From positions 3,348,001 to 3,412,000 of the forward strand of contig CAVNZM010000007.1 in the NCBI GenBank assembly GCA_963693365.1: DNA of 64,000 bases, given 5' to 3'. Both the position numbers and the translations under genes were made by a program. Positions 1 to 10,448 of this stretch are shown piece by piece. Within the stretch, counting starts at the first letter, position 1, and every line of letters begins with the position of its first letter. The notes beneath the pieces were generated by a model. It saw only the letters and a program-made list of their open reading frames with translations. It did no database searches and was not told the origin of the DNA. The DNA comes from Amoebidium appalachense (lineage: Eukaryota > Ichthyosporea).

Positions 1-88
1 ACCTGTGCCTGCTACATAACCTGAAATTCCCGACATATATCTAACACTGAATATATCTAACACGAATATATCTAACACTGAAATTCAG

Positions 89-285
89 CCATATGTCTGA
101 CCCTGAAATTCCCATCATCACAGACCCCGTTGACCCTGGCTTTGGTAATGCTGACCCGGGATCGCCTGTCAACCCCGATAATGGCTTTGAATTTGGCGAT
201 TGCGATTTCTGTGACCCGTATGCATCGTGTGTCAGTGGCCAGTGCAAGTGTAATGCTGGGTACAAGGGCGACGGCATTACTTGCT
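89..285 (+). CDS. EGF-like domain protein, penultimate exon (partial gene)
   Basis: The reading frame encodes an acidic linker followed by a six-cysteine EGF-like module (CDFCDPYASC, then CKCNAGYKGDGITC). EGF-like modules are extracellular, disulfide-bonded domains of secreted or membrane proteins. The exon ends at T285, immediately before GTAAGT, a consensus splice donor. A plausible acceptor (AAATTCAG) lies at 81-88, and I placed the exon start there. An ATG at 93 exists, but the EGF module looks like the C-terminal end of a larger protein, so I do not call 93 a start codon. The upstream gene is outside the window. The EGF call is firm from the cysteine spacing; the parent protein cannot be named. 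Confidence 0.6.
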
Positions 286-733
286 GTAAGTTTCATTTCC
301 CAATTTCTACATCCTCCACTAATGCTCCCCCCCCCCCCCCCCCCCCCCAACTCCCAACCCCTCCCACTCCCAATTTCCCGTCCCCTTGCAAGGTTTTCAA
401 AAACATGTGTTCATCTGGGCCACCCCCCCGCCCCACCCTTCCCACCTACATTTCCTTCCTTTCCCTTCCTCCCCCTTCCCCTACATTTCCTTCCTTTCCC
501 TTCCTCCCCCTTCCCCCCCACCCCACCCCCAAATCCCCAACCCTTCCCCCTCCCCTCTTCCCGTTTATTGGAATGATATTTAATATGCACGTGTGCGCAA
601 CCACACACACACACAAACCACGCGCATTCACCTAAGCACACTTCTTGGGTTTGTTCAAGGACATCTGTCGAGATTGTATGCAGAAACTCATATGGTGACC
701 GTGTATCCATTGTCTAATAATTTTCCTGTGCAG
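286..733 (+). other. Intron of the EGF-domain gene
   Basis: It starts GTAAGT at 286 and ends TTTTCCTGTGCAG at 733, a polypyrimidine tract plus AG. Joining the flanks keeps the frame (T|AC makes a Tyr codon). The interior holds a C-run, a C/T-rich block with repeated CCTTCCTTTCCC units and a short CA repeat, so the ORFs in it are low-complexity artefacts. Confidence 0.55.
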
Positions 734-774
734 ACATAGCCGACAGTTCAACTGGCGGCGGCTACAGGATCTGA
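734..774 (+). CDS. EGF-like domain protein, terminal exon
   Basis: After the acceptor at 721-733 the frame continues for 13 codons (Y-IADSSTGGGYRI) and stops at TGA 772-774. The split Tyr codon follows the sixth cysteine of the EGF module. The exon is too short to stand alone. Its support is the good acceptor, the preserved phase and the EGF ending next to it. Confidence 0.5.
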
Positions 775-1540
775 GCGCATTTTTGATTGGTCGCAGAGGA
801 AAAGCAGCCGGCCAATCGTCAACAAGTCTGCCATTTCAGCTCGTCTATGGCTGAGCAAAACTATTAGTGCTGAAGAGTTGCTAGATAGACCGTGCTTAGT
901 GCCGAATAGTTGCTAGATAGACCGTGCTCATGTCTGTTTTAGTGTGCGGTCCTTTAGCTAATTAATGAAAACTATGTGCGCGGTTCTTTAGTTAGTTGAT
1001 GAGAACCGCGCACAAACCATGTGTGCGATTCTTCAGTTAGTTGATGAAAACTATGAAGATTTGGGGCTAATCTGGCTTATACCGGGCCCCCCGTATCATG
1101 ATGGCTATCAGCAGGGTGTATATTCTGCATACAGTAGCTCAAGGTGTATAACATATGTAACGCCTAATCCGTGTATTCTGGGGTGCAAAAGGTGCTGGTA
1201 TACTCTGGCGTTTAGGCATACATGCCCTTCAGAGAATAAAGGGTACCATTTTTAGAAATACAGTGAAAACACACACCGGAAATGATGTGTGCCTATTTCA
1301 GGCGTAGCCCCCCCCCCCCCCCCCCCCCCCCCCGGCACCCCCACCCCTCAAAACTCACCCACAGACGGCACAGTAGTGGGCCACCCATCACCTGCATCAC
1401 AACCACCCAAGCCTCGTACCCTGACCCCTTTCACTAACATTCTCACGCGAACTTCAGCATGACTCTCTGCATGCATATAACACAGCTATCACTGACAGTG
1501 CAGTTATATCCCCCCCCCCCCCCCCCCCCCCCCTTTCCCC

Positions 1541-1587
<47 letters not shown>
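775..1587. other. 3' flank of EGF gene: short repeats, hairpin, C-runs and CA repeat
   Basis: No gene is seen. A 33-bp direct repeat (GTTGCTAGATAGACCGTGCT and flanks) occurs twice near 875-930. A related unit around TTAGTTAGTTGATGA occurs twice, near 988 and 1036, with a diverged third form near 955. A 13-bp perfect stem-loop lies at 975-1014. AATAAA at 1236-1241 could be a polyadenylation signal for the EGF gene. Long C-runs (about 1309-1333 and 1510-1532) and (CA)n (about 1542-1587) close the interval. Confidence 0.45.
975..1014. repeat. 13-bp perfect inverted repeat (stem-loop)
   Basis: TGTGCGCGGTTCT (975-987) pairs perfectly with AGAACCGCGCACA (1002-1014) around a 14-nt loop. It lies about 200 bp downstream of the EGF-gene stop codon. 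It could be a 3' UTR structure or a chance product of the local repeats. Confidence 0.5.
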
Positions 1588-1589
<2 letters not shown>

Positions 1590-2996
1590 AGCTTATCACC
1601 CTCCTCAGGTTCATGTGGCACAACCGGACGGCCACGGTGTGCACAGACCAGGGGCAAACGGAGACCTTCCCCGTGGAAAACGGCCTGGCCCAAGGGGCCG
1701 TTCTCTCCTCCATCCTTTGGATCATCTTCTATGATCCAGTTTTGACGGCCATCAAAAGGCACGGCAAGGGGTACACTTTCCACCTACCCCCACAGACACA
1801 ACACCACACACCGGCACCAACACCCCCCGTGTGTGACGTCTGTAGCCTTCGCCGACGACACAACATGGTTTGGCCCAAACAAGGAGAGCATCCAGCAAAC
1901 TCTCGACATCTCGGCCCCCTTTTTCTACTACCATGATCTGGAACCACACCCAGACAAGTTTTCAGTCCTTGCCCGTGGCACCCCAACACGGGCAACAGTG
2001 ACCCCCCTACAGTACTACAAATCCCCGAGAGCACCACCCCTACCCATTCGGATCGAGCCCCCCATGCACACATCAGAGCGCCAGGGGTTAACATCACCCT
2101 CCAACGGGCCCAACAACGGAAAGGCCATGCAGCTGGCCTTCCGGGCCACCACCATCTTAGCCCGTAAAATGCTGGCACCTAGCCAAGTGATCTACGTGGC
2201 CAACAGTGTGGTGGCCCCGGCCATCCTTTTCCTCCTCAAAGGATCCGTCATCAGCAACATCACCATACAGGCCATCGACAGCAAGTGGAGAAACCTCCTC
2301 CGTCGGAAGTGTGGTTTCCACCGGAGCACCCCGTCGGGGCTGCTACACCACCCCACTCTAGGGGGACTAGCCAGCATCGTCGAATCAGTGGCTAGCACCA
2401 TGGTTACGGAGCTGTGTTCCCTGCAGAAAACACCAGAACCAGCTGGGGCCGTGGTCCGGTACCGAGCCTGGCAGCAGCAACACGCGACCGGCCTACCGTA
2501 CCCTCCCCTGCAAGCACCCCCAGCCAAACTTTACAGGCTAGGGGGAAAGCAGCTCCACAACTATTGGGCCCATATCACGGGGATCCTCCACGAGCGGCAC
2601 TTGAGTATTGGGGAGACCCCCCCAACCACAACACCCCCCCCCCCCCCTCCCCCCAAGGAGAAGGAGGGGGAGCAGCAACAACAACAAGCACCCCCATCAA
2701 ACCCGTATTCCCGGACCCCACCTTTGCAACACACATCGGCCCCCATACCCACCCCCGTCAACTCTACACGGTAGAGGACACCTTGGTACGGCCGGGGGTG
2801 TTCTGGGCTTTCCCCGAACTGCCCCAGCCTCCAGGCCTACTACACCCGGAGGCCACACAGTGGTACCGGCCCATAATCAAGGGGGACACCCCCATAGCAG
2901 CCCAACTACGGCCAGCACCCAGGCAACACACCCACCACACCATTGACCTCGTGGCAAACCACCCCGTAGGTGCATTCGTGGTGGAAATAGTCAAGA
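1588..2996 (+). pseudogene. LINE reverse transcriptase, C-terminal half (frameshifted)
   Basis: The frame after the CA repeat encodes VENGLAQGAVLSSILW, the RT block matching G-L-x-Q-G-x-x-L-S-P. After a frame change near 1830 comes VAFADDTTWF, the F/Y-A-D-D catalytic box. A helical thumb-like region follows (MQLAFRATTILARKML; SVVAPAILFLLKG), as in other LINE RTs. The frame shifts again around the C-run at 2635-2654. The protein would copy element RNA by target-primed synthesis in the nucleus. This copy cannot produce a continuous product, and the fingers domain upstream of the QG box is missing. Confidence 0.65.
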
Positions 2997-3637
2997 GTCA
3001 ATAGTCAATGCACAGGCACAGGCACAGGCCAAAGCACAACAGAAGCAGCAGCAAAACGAAAACGCACGGTTGCTTTCCATTGACAGTCTTCAATCGATGG
3101 GTTTGACACCTGCGTCGCTCGCACGCACCGCAAACACCCCCGGGCAGATGCTCCAAACGGCGCAGTCTACAAATGCGTACAGTGTTGGGTTCCCGAACGT
3201 GAGCAATATTCAACAGGACGGGTGGGCCACACAGCAACCTATTACGGTGGCTTTGCGCGGCAGTGCCACCGGAGATGCGTATCTGACGGGTATGGGTGGG
3301 AACGCAAGTAGCGCGATGAGCCTAGCACAGACGATTGATGTGTTTGGACAGCAGACCCGCCAACGCTCTTCAACTACGAATGTTGAACTTGAGCAAATGT
3401 TAACCACGCAACAACAGCAACGACTGCGCACACAGCGCGCCATACAACAACAACAACAACTGCAACAACAACAACAACAACTTCAGCAACAGCAACTTTT
3501 ACAGAGACACCAAAGACAAATGCGCCTGCAACAACAACAACAAACACTCACGCAGCCTCAGAGCACACAGAGCACAGGCCCCGAAATGGCGGTTCAAACA
3601 CTCCGCCCCCGGATTACACAACAGTCAATAGTCAAGA
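2986..3637 (+). repeat. Poly-Q-coding insertion flanked by 11-bp direct repeat
   Basis: AATAGTCAAGA occurs at 2986-2996 and again at 3627-3637. Removing one copy and the 630 bp between would join the LINE coding sequence as VVEIVK-NGQYEV. The insert has codon use unlike its host. It encodes a glutamine-rich stretch (long CAA/CAG runs at 3407-3545) preceded by a Ser/Thr/Ala-rich segment. It resembles an exon or retrocopy of a host poly-Q protein. Its phase (641 bp, not a multiple of 3) breaks the LINE frame. No poly(A) or terminal inverted repeat is seen. Confidence 0.55.
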
Positions 3638-3984
3638 ACGGGCAATACGAGGTAAGCCAGGTGGTGGCCAACACCACCCACAACGGGGAGGCATGGGTCA
3701 AAATAGCTCATCTACGGGACAACACAGAGGAGGAGGGTCTAAGATGGCACCGACCCATCTGGAACGACCCCAACGGCACAGCCCACTTCCTCTTCTGCCC
3801 CGGTGACTGCAAATATGGTCACTCCCCGTGGAACCTGGCCTACAACCCGGCCACCCCCTCCCCCAGCGGGGACTCAGAGGGGGAGGGGGAAGGGTCGGAC
3901 AGGGAGCCAGAATCGGAGATTCCGGGGCCCAGCGACGACTCCGAGGACTCCGAGGACTCTAGCACCGACAGCACAACCAGCTAA
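3638..3984 (+). pseudogene. LINE linker region, unknown function
   Basis: Frame NGQYEVSQVVANTTHNGE continues with an aromatic/Cys/His-containing stretch (FLFCPGDCKYGH) and ends in an acidic Ser/Asp/Glu tail before TAA at 3982-3984. I do not recognise the domain. It lies between RT and RNase H, and its frame is contiguous with the sequence after the second 11-bp repeat. It is therefore part of the LINE rather than of the poly-Q insert. Confidence 0.4.
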
Positions 3985-4035
3985 CACGAGCCCCCCGAGC
4001 CCCCAGCCGACAACAACACCCACAACAAGCAGTGT

Positions 4036-4950
4036 GTGGGGTGGACCCGTGCCGTGGAGGTGATACGGGCAGACCCCTACGTGGCCTTTAAGACCCAAAT
4101 CACCACCCACACGGTAGTCCCCAAATACCACAAGGACTTCATCGACACCAACAGCATCGACATCTACCAAGTCATCGCATTGAAGTATGGCTCCGACCCG
4201 GCCGAGCAGTGGAGGAAGATACACCATTTTCGGCGGCATCTTCCCCCCCAACAACAGGCATCCCCCCAGATGATCCACATACAAGCCAACGAGGAGACCA
4301 AACCCCTGCCGGGGGACTCCCCGGCCCACCACCCCCCCGGCCGCCACCACAGGTGGGGCAACCACCAGGACACAAGTGCACGGCCCATCCGGTTGACATG
4401 CCGGGCCCACCCATCCTCCGCAGACTCACCTACGCGACTTGGTGCCCCAGGCCACCTACGACGAGTGGCAACAGCATATCAACCTGCTTCCCCCAGACTA
4501 ACCCATCACGTTTACACGGACGGCAGCCTCACCCACCCCGGCAGGAGGACAGCCAAGGCCGGAGCCGGGGCTGTGCTGGACACCACGGACAATAAGGCAC
4601 CACCGGTGACGGCCAAGACCAGGCTCCACACGGCCCTGTCATCCACCCAGGCCGAACTCACAGGGGTACTACTAGCCCTCCTGCTACACCCCCACCCCCA
4701 CCCCCATCCACATCAAGCTCAATAACCTCGGAGTAGTCGACCGATAGGGGGCCAACATGAACCCCACCACACCCCCTCGACGGAAGCTAAAATTCCCCCA
4801 CATAGTGGAATGGGCCCACGTACGAGACCAGCTCTCCCTGCGGCAACCGGCTCCGTACATGTATTGTGGGTGAAGGGGCACCAATCCAACACCAAACGGT
4901 ACGGTCAAAGGAATAACGAGGCAGACAAGGCAGGCAAGCAATGCAGGCAG
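4036..4950 (+). pseudogene. LINE RNase H domain (frameshifted)
   Basis: The frame ending at 4725 carries HHVYTDGSL, the first catalytic Asp of RNase HI, then SSTQAELTGVLLAL with the catalytic Glu. After a frame change, VHVLWVKGHQSN and NNEADKAGK at about 4860-4935 supply the final His/Asp region. This is the canonical order D, E, then V-x-G-H-x-x-N-E-x-A-D. Known role: degrading the RNA strand of the hybrid during retrotransposition. The frame is lost in the ~42-nt C-run starting near 4948. Confidence 0.65.
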
Positions 4951-4952
4951 AG

Positions 4953-4989
<37 letters not shown>

Positions 4990-5903
4990 ACCTCCGGCCC
5001 AGGGGGGGGAAATACTTCCTACGACTACAAGGCTACCAGGTCCCCGGCAACATTCCCAGGACACTGAACCGGTTGAACAAGGATTTCCTCACTGACATGG
5101 CCGGCAAGACGAAGGCTATGTCCATACTGGCCGACCCCAGACTGCTCCCAGCCGAACGGAACCCCCTCAAGCTCAACAAGGGACCAGCACAGGCAACCAT
5201 CGGGGCCGTCAAAGGCAACGCTCGTAGCCTGTCCCTGGCCATGGGCACCCTGCCTACCATGACACGGCTTCACCTAGATCACCCCACCGTCGTCACACAG
5301 CCTACATGCCCCCGGTGCAGCCAGCACCCGGAGACTACCATCCACCTCTGGGCCTGCCCGGCCCATTCCGGGGAGGTCCCCAACCTGATCACGGCCATCA
5401 CAGCCTGCATCCACAATGTCCTGCACACCCGGCATCCGAAAACCCCCACGGCACAGCACCGACTGACTGCAGGCACGGTGGTAGACCAATGTGCATGGAT
5501 AAACTGGATAGGTGGAAACGGAGGCCCAAAAGACCCCGAGGACATGAAGTGGGTGGAACGGGATTTCTGCCCACGATCAGTGGGCCCACTACCAGCAGCC
5601 ACCGGCACCACCGAAGCCACCACACGGGCCATCATAGGAAAAATCTCAGTAGAATTGCAGACTTTTTTCTTCGCTAAGATTTGGCACCCACTTAACACAA
5701 CACTCCCACCCACCCACCCCAAAATGCAAAAACACCACCACACCACCACCACCCGTAGAAAGAAAAACACGGTTACCGTACTACACAAACACAAAACCCC
5801 CACAAACACTTCCCCCCACACACACACGGCGAGCCTGCATGGACTGCCGGCACACACAAAGACCCACAGTGCCCTGCAAACCACACCTTTTAGTTCACAA
5901 TAG
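4990..5903 (+). pseudogene. LINE C-terminal region with CCHC-type knuckle
   Basis: Downstream of the C-run the frame holds NRLNKDFLTDMAGKTKAM and then TCPRCSQHPETTIHLWACP. The latter is the C-x2-C...E-T-x-x-H-x-x-x-x-C pattern often found after RNase H in plant and protist LINEs. The frame ends at TAG 5901-5903. The last 80 codons are Thr/His-rich and resemble translated CA repeat. The motif supports nucleic-acid binding. The long C-run means the start cannot be placed. Confidence 0.5.
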
Positions 5904-6356
5904 CATCGCCACAAAATATGTACAACAACATATACTATTAGGAAGCAACCCCCCACCACCACCACCACACCCCATCATCCACACATACCCCCCGTAAACA
6001 CAACACAACACTTAGGACATTCCACTACTGTAGACCGACCAATGAGAGCCCGTGGTTAACGTTTATTCTTAGGATTTGAGTGGAGGGGAGGACTGGTGCC
6101 TCCTGCCGGCGTGGCTGGGATAGTAACCCTGGGCAAAGTGTGTACTTATAGTTAGGTTTGTGAAGGATGGTTTAGTTTAGCTGAACTCATAGACAATACC
6201 CTAACTAATGTACTGTCGGTGCTGTGTGGTAGACGGTAGTTACCCTAGAGGGTCTGTCATGGCCCTCCGGGAACAAAACGTGATAAAATAAACACACACA
6301 CACACACACCCCCCCCCAAAAAAAGAAAAGAAAGAAAGAAAGTAAGAAAGAAAAAT
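5904..6356 (+). other. LINE 3' UTR and A-rich tail
   Basis: Non-coding. It ends AACGTGATAAAATAAA followed by (CA)n, a short C-run and an A/G-rich tract (GAAAG repeats) to about 6356. An A-rich or microsatellite 3' end is usual for LINE insertions. Confidence 0.4.
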
Positions 6357-7480
6357 AAAGGACCACCTATGGTGCAACATTTGCCAAAACCCTTTCCTCT
6401 ACCCCTTACGTACATACATGCACTAAAAATACTTAAGAGCTGGAAGGCTGGCACCAAAACATCTGATCAGTTTGCGTCCGCGTCCAAGATTCTACGGTTT
6501 TGAGGGGTTGTCGACCGAATCTTACGACAATTAGAGCCGGAGATGACCGGTCGTACCCATGATCTTGAATGGGGGGGGGGGGGGGGGGGGGGGGGGATGA
6601 GGTATGCACACCGCCGGCGGGGGAGATCTGGGTGTGTGTGTGGGGGGGAAAGAGGAGCGGGGTGGGTGGATATTTTTTTTATTTTTTATTTTTTTTTGGG
6701 GGGGGGGGGGGTGGACTGAATTGAGGCCATGGGGAGGCTTTGTGTGTGTGGATTGTGAAGAAGGAAGGGGGGGGGGGGGGGGAGGGGGAAGGGTCTATTT
6801 TCTCTCAGATTATCTCCAAGAAGCGGAACGACCCGGGTACCATATCAGGAGCGGGCAATTTTTGAATTCACCCTCCCCCGCAATTTGAGGTTTTTGGACT
6901 TCAAAGAAGTCAAATCCTGCAAAATCCACTACCGGGAGGCCAAAAAGGGTGATTTCACAAAAAAGCAGGGTCATACATGAAAAAAAAGAAAATAGACGAG
7001 TTCAGTGGGCTGCCGATAAGTATATTTCGTGCTGCCGCGGCCGGTATACATGCTGCCGTGGTTGTTGCTCTAGACGGCAGTATGGCATTGCATGTGTCAC
7101 GTGACCTGCACGTGAATGCCACCATGTGCAGGCACTGAGTCTAGGGGGATTTGTGTGTGTGTTTTGGAGCACCGACAAGGCAGAGCTAGGGTGAGGGATG
7201 TGTAAACATGGAGTTTAGAGAGATTGTACTGCTATTATTGTACTAGTAACATGTGCACAAAACAGCCGCGTGCGCCACACTCCGGTGTATAGAACAATGA
7301 TATGCACATGCGTCACTGTAATACTATGTATGCGCATGCCGCACAAGGTTTAGAAGACCACCACAGTAGAGACTATTTTCTTTTGGTTGATGTCAATGTA
7401 GGAATGGTGTGTTGCAGTTGTCATGATGGCAAGGTAAATTTGGGGCCAAGTTATTATTTCCCCCTTCTAAACGTTTTTTT
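6357..7480. other. Non-coding interval with G-runs
   Basis: No gene is supported. There is a G-run at about 6571-6596, a T/G-rich block at 6660-6715 and a G-run near 6767-6783. Apparent ORFs here are homopolymer translations. 7080-7130 has short palindromes (GTCACGTGAC; CTGCACGTG). Confidence 0.4.
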
Positions 7481-8679
7481 AGCTCCAAGAACTTCGACGC
7501 CAAAATTTCTATATTTGGCTATCATATTATCTATATATATAATGTGTTGTTTGCCGGACCTCAAATCCGGAATTTGGAGGGGACCAAGGTTTTATTTGTG
7601 GAGTTTTATTGACATAAATATTTTTCTGGGTAAACACGTAGGATGGGTGTCCGATATCAACATAACCATGTAGGCTTCGTTTCGTGTTTTAGCAGCTCGC
7701 GTTCGGCTGCCCGCATACGGGCACCTATTAGCCGATCAAAACATCAGATTCCACAGATCACCAGACCGAGTTTGATTGGCTCAGGATCCGATTTCACATA
7801 ACACTAGATCGATTTTGATTGGCTCAGATTGGTAGCCTTAGGTATATAAGCACGACAGTTTTTAGCAGATCAGCAAGCAACAGACACATCTTCTGTGTTT
7901 AGCACCTACAGCTTTACAGCTATATTTTCTTTTCACCCACCCACCTACACCCAACACTCAACCCCCATTGATCCCCATATCCGTGCTGTTTTTCCACGGG
8001 GCAAAGACTTCCCCCGTTTTTTGGGCACAAGGACCTCACGGATCAATAAATTGATGACTGGGGGCTTGCCGTGGTTTACAACCATTGCAGGTTCACCTTC
8101 GTCCAAGGGGATGTCCCCCTAGAGGCAACACACGTCCCAGAGTAGTTTTCATAGAAGGCCTTTTTGTGAGGCATCAAAAACCATCGAAACGTTGCTTAGT
8201 TGTTTTTATGACATCAAAATCGCTAAATATTCCTGCGATACTAATGAAAAAGCCTAAAATAACTAAATATTTGATAATGAGAAAATTGAAATATAGTGCC
8301 CTAAAGTTGGGCCCGAGAGATACCGGACCTAAAATCCGGAATTTGGAGGGGACCTAAGGCCATTTTGTGAGGCATCAAAAACCATCGAAACGTTGCTTAG
8401 TTGTTTTTATGACATCAAAATCGCTAAATATTCTTGCGATACCAATGAAAAAGCCTAAAATAACTATATATTTGATAATGAGAAAATTGAAATATAGTGC
8501 CCTAAAGTTGGGCCTGAGAGATATATAATGCGTTGTTTGCCGGACCTTAAATCCGGAATTTGGAGGGGCCTAAGGCCATTTTGTGAGGCATCCGCAAAAA
8601 CCATCGAAACATTGCTTAGTTGTTTTTATGACATCAAAATCGCTAAATATTCTTGCGATACTAATGAAAAAGCCTAAAA
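7481..8679. repeat. ~200-bp tandem repeat containing CCGGA...TCCGG hairpin
   Basis: Units carry CCGGACC-AAATCCGG, GGAATTTGGAGGGG, GAGGCATC, AAAACCATCGAAAC, GCTTAGTTGTTTTTATGAC and AGTGCCCTAAAGTTGGGC. The GGAATTTGGAGGGG box is near 7569, 8340 and 8557. Subtracting the 568-bp element at 7588-8155, the spacing is about 200-217 bp. The same units recur at about 56990-57350. The array is the target of several tyrosine-recombinase elements. No coding capacity. Confidence 0.65.
7588..8155 (+). mobile_element. Short non-autonomous YR-type element, copy N1
   Basis: It begins GGTTTTATTTGTGGA and ends TTTTCATAGA, the same ends as the full YR retrotransposon. The flanks reconstitute the satellite: GGAGGGGACCA-A before and AGGCC after, against GGAGGGGACCTAAGGCC in the neighbouring unit, with no target duplication beyond one A. 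It has CCAAT-like boxes and a TATATAAG box (7844-7851). Then comes an internal segment absent from the coding element (CCCCCGTTTTTTGGGC, AATAAATTGATGACTG) and the shared tail starting GCCGTGGTTTACAACC. No protein is encoded. Confidence 0.7.
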
Positions 8680-8930
8680 GGTTTTATTTGTGGAATTTAT
8701 TGACATAAATATTTTTTCTGGGTAAACACGTAGGATGGGTGTTCGGTATCAACATAACCATGTAGACTTCATTTCGTGTTTTAGCAGTTCGCGGTTGGCT
8801 GCCCGCACACGGGCACCTATTAGCCAATCAAAACATCAAGCTACAAACACATCTTCTGTGTTTAGCACCCACAGCCTTACAGCTATATATTCCTTTTTCA
8901 TTCTCCCTATCTTTCTCTCCACCGGTCAGC

Positions 8931-10049
8931 ATGCCGCCGAAAAAGCTCCAGGCCTCAGCCACCGCCCCTGCCGCGGCACCTAAGCGCCTGACCCGCAGCG
9001 ACCTCCGCCACAGGCTGACCAACGCTCCCGCGGGCCCTGACACGCCTCCGGAGGCCCATACCACCACGGACCCTCCGGCTTCTCTCCCCTCTACTCCTGA
9101 AGTCCCTCCTCAGGCCCCGCCGTCCCCGCCGATGACTTCTCAAAACGCCGTCCTTGCCGCCCTCACCGCCATCAGCACCCAGATGGCTGGCGTCCTGGCC
9201 GCTCTCACCAACCGCGACCCTCCCGCGCCCCCCGCCGCACCCTCCGCACCCGGGGAGGTTTCCCCGGGACTGCATCTCGGCCCTGACCTGGACCTACCTG
9301 CCCTGCCCGCGCCCCCCATTACAGGTGAGAACACTGGCGACATTCAGCCGGGCACACTGCCGCTTCCCCCCGCGGATGTGCTGGCAGATTTGCGCGCCAA
9401 TCGTTTCGTCGACCTGTATAAGTTCACCCCCGCAGCCCTCCTGGCCCCATCCAAGAAAGGCCAGCAGCTGCGCATGGCTGACGACGGCAGCATCGAGGCT
9501 TTTCGCAATGACAAACCCGTTCCCCTGCGTTCACTCGTCATTTGGATCCAAGCTTGGACCCATTACATGGCCGCCAAGCACCACCTCGACCTCCCCACGG
9601 ACAAGGACGTACTTTGGACTCAACACATCACTCGCCTCAGCACCCGATACCCGTGGGCCCAGATCCACAACTATGACGTATACGCCCGTACCGTTGCCCA
9701 CCAGCAGGGTCGGGCTCCGATCGAGTGTCCCAACCTGCTCGCCCAACTCCACCAGGATCTCCTCCTGCCACCCACTCTGCTCATCCCGGACGCATGTCAG
9801 CGCTGTGGCTTCCCCGACCACCCCAGCGCGGCCTGCCCCATGTACCCCAAGCCCGGCTGTGGTCTTGACGGCTTCAAGCCGCCCCACAAGCCCGGCGGGG
9901 GCCAAACCCCCAACCGCCCTGGCCCACACGCCTGCAGGAATTTCCACATTAACGGTCGGTCCTGCACTAAGCAGCCCTGCCCCTTCTCCCACGTGTGCCC
10001 GCTCTGCTCTGGCACACACCCCCGCAAAGACTGCAAGCACAATGCCTAG
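8931..10049 (+). CDS. YR-retrotransposon ORF1, Gag-like zinc-knuckle protein (copy 1)
   Basis: A 372-residue frame from ATG 8931, starting MPPKKLQASATAP, to TAG. The N-terminal ~130 residues are Pro/Ala-rich and basic. A central region with conserved Trp/Tyr follows. The C-terminal third has C-QR-C-GFPD-H-PSAA-C, a textbook CX2CX4HX4C knuckle, then CCCH-like CTKQPCPFSHVC and CPLCSGTHPRKDC. These bind nucleic acid, so the protein probably packages element RNA. This ORF is intact, unlike its copy-2 counterpart, which has a premature TAG. The start is fixed by conservation of MPPKK in three copies. Confidence 0.75.
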   Translation: MPPKKLQASATAPAAAPKRLTRSDLRHRLTNAPAGPDTPPEAHTTTDPPASLPSTPEVPPQAPPSPPMTSQNAVLAALTAISTQMAGVLAALTNRDPPAPPAAPSAPGEVSPGLHLGPDLDLPALPAPPITGENTGDIQPGTLPLPPADVLADLRANRFVDLYKFTPAALLAPSKKGQQLRMADDGSIEAFRNDKPVPLRSLVIWIQAWTHYMAAKHHLDLPTDKDVLWTQHITRLSTRYPWAQIHNYDVYARTVAHQQGRAPIECPNLLAQLHQDLLLPPTLLIPDACQRCGFPDHPSAACPMYPKPGCGLDGFKPPHKPGGGQTPNRPGPHACRNFHINGRSCTKQPCPFSHVCPLCSGTHPRKDCKHNA

Positions 10050-10448
10050 TCTACGCGCACACACACAGTTAGAACATAGGGGCTAGGAGCTAGGACACAC
10101 GGGGGAAAACGGGCCAATAGGGCTGAGTACAAATTTTTGCAGGCCAACTACGGCGCCCGCGCGCGCCAAGAATAAATGTCCCTACACAAAGACGTTATTC
10201 TGGCCACTGCACATAATTTTATTCCCCCCCCATCCCACCTGCCTCCCCCCCCCTGGCACTCACCTAGCACTCCCTCCCTCCCCCTTCTTCTACCTCTGTG
10301 TCCGCCCACACCCGGGCGTGCTCAGGCTTCCCCTGCACAGGGCCCCGCTGCCCTCCCTGCAAACCCTCCCTCGGGCCCAGCTGCCCTACTCTAACCCCCC
10401 CGGGGCCCTGCTGCCCCCCCCCCCTCCCCCCCCCCCCCCCCCCCCCCG
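10050..10448 (+). other. ORF1-ORF2 spacer of YR element copy 1
   Basis: It holds AATAAA (10171-10176), then a C-rich region with runs at 10226-10252 and about 10416-10447. ORF2 is open from just after the last run. No separate gene is supported. Confidence 0.45.

Larger units (their letters stand above)
1588..6300 (+). mobile_element. Degenerate non-LTR retrotransposon with RT, RNase H and Cys/His knuckle
   Basis: The order RT fragment, linker, RNase H, Cys/His motif, then a 3' tail ending GTGATAAAATAAA at 6281-6293 is that of an RNase H-bearing LINE. The RT starts abruptly after a (CA)n tract and lacks its N-terminal half, so the copy is 5'-truncated or interrupted. At least four frame changes occur, several at C-runs (2635-2654, about 4951-4989). 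No LTRs are seen. A 641-bp insertion sits at 2986-3637. Family assignment inside the LINEs is not possible by eye. Confidence 0.6.
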
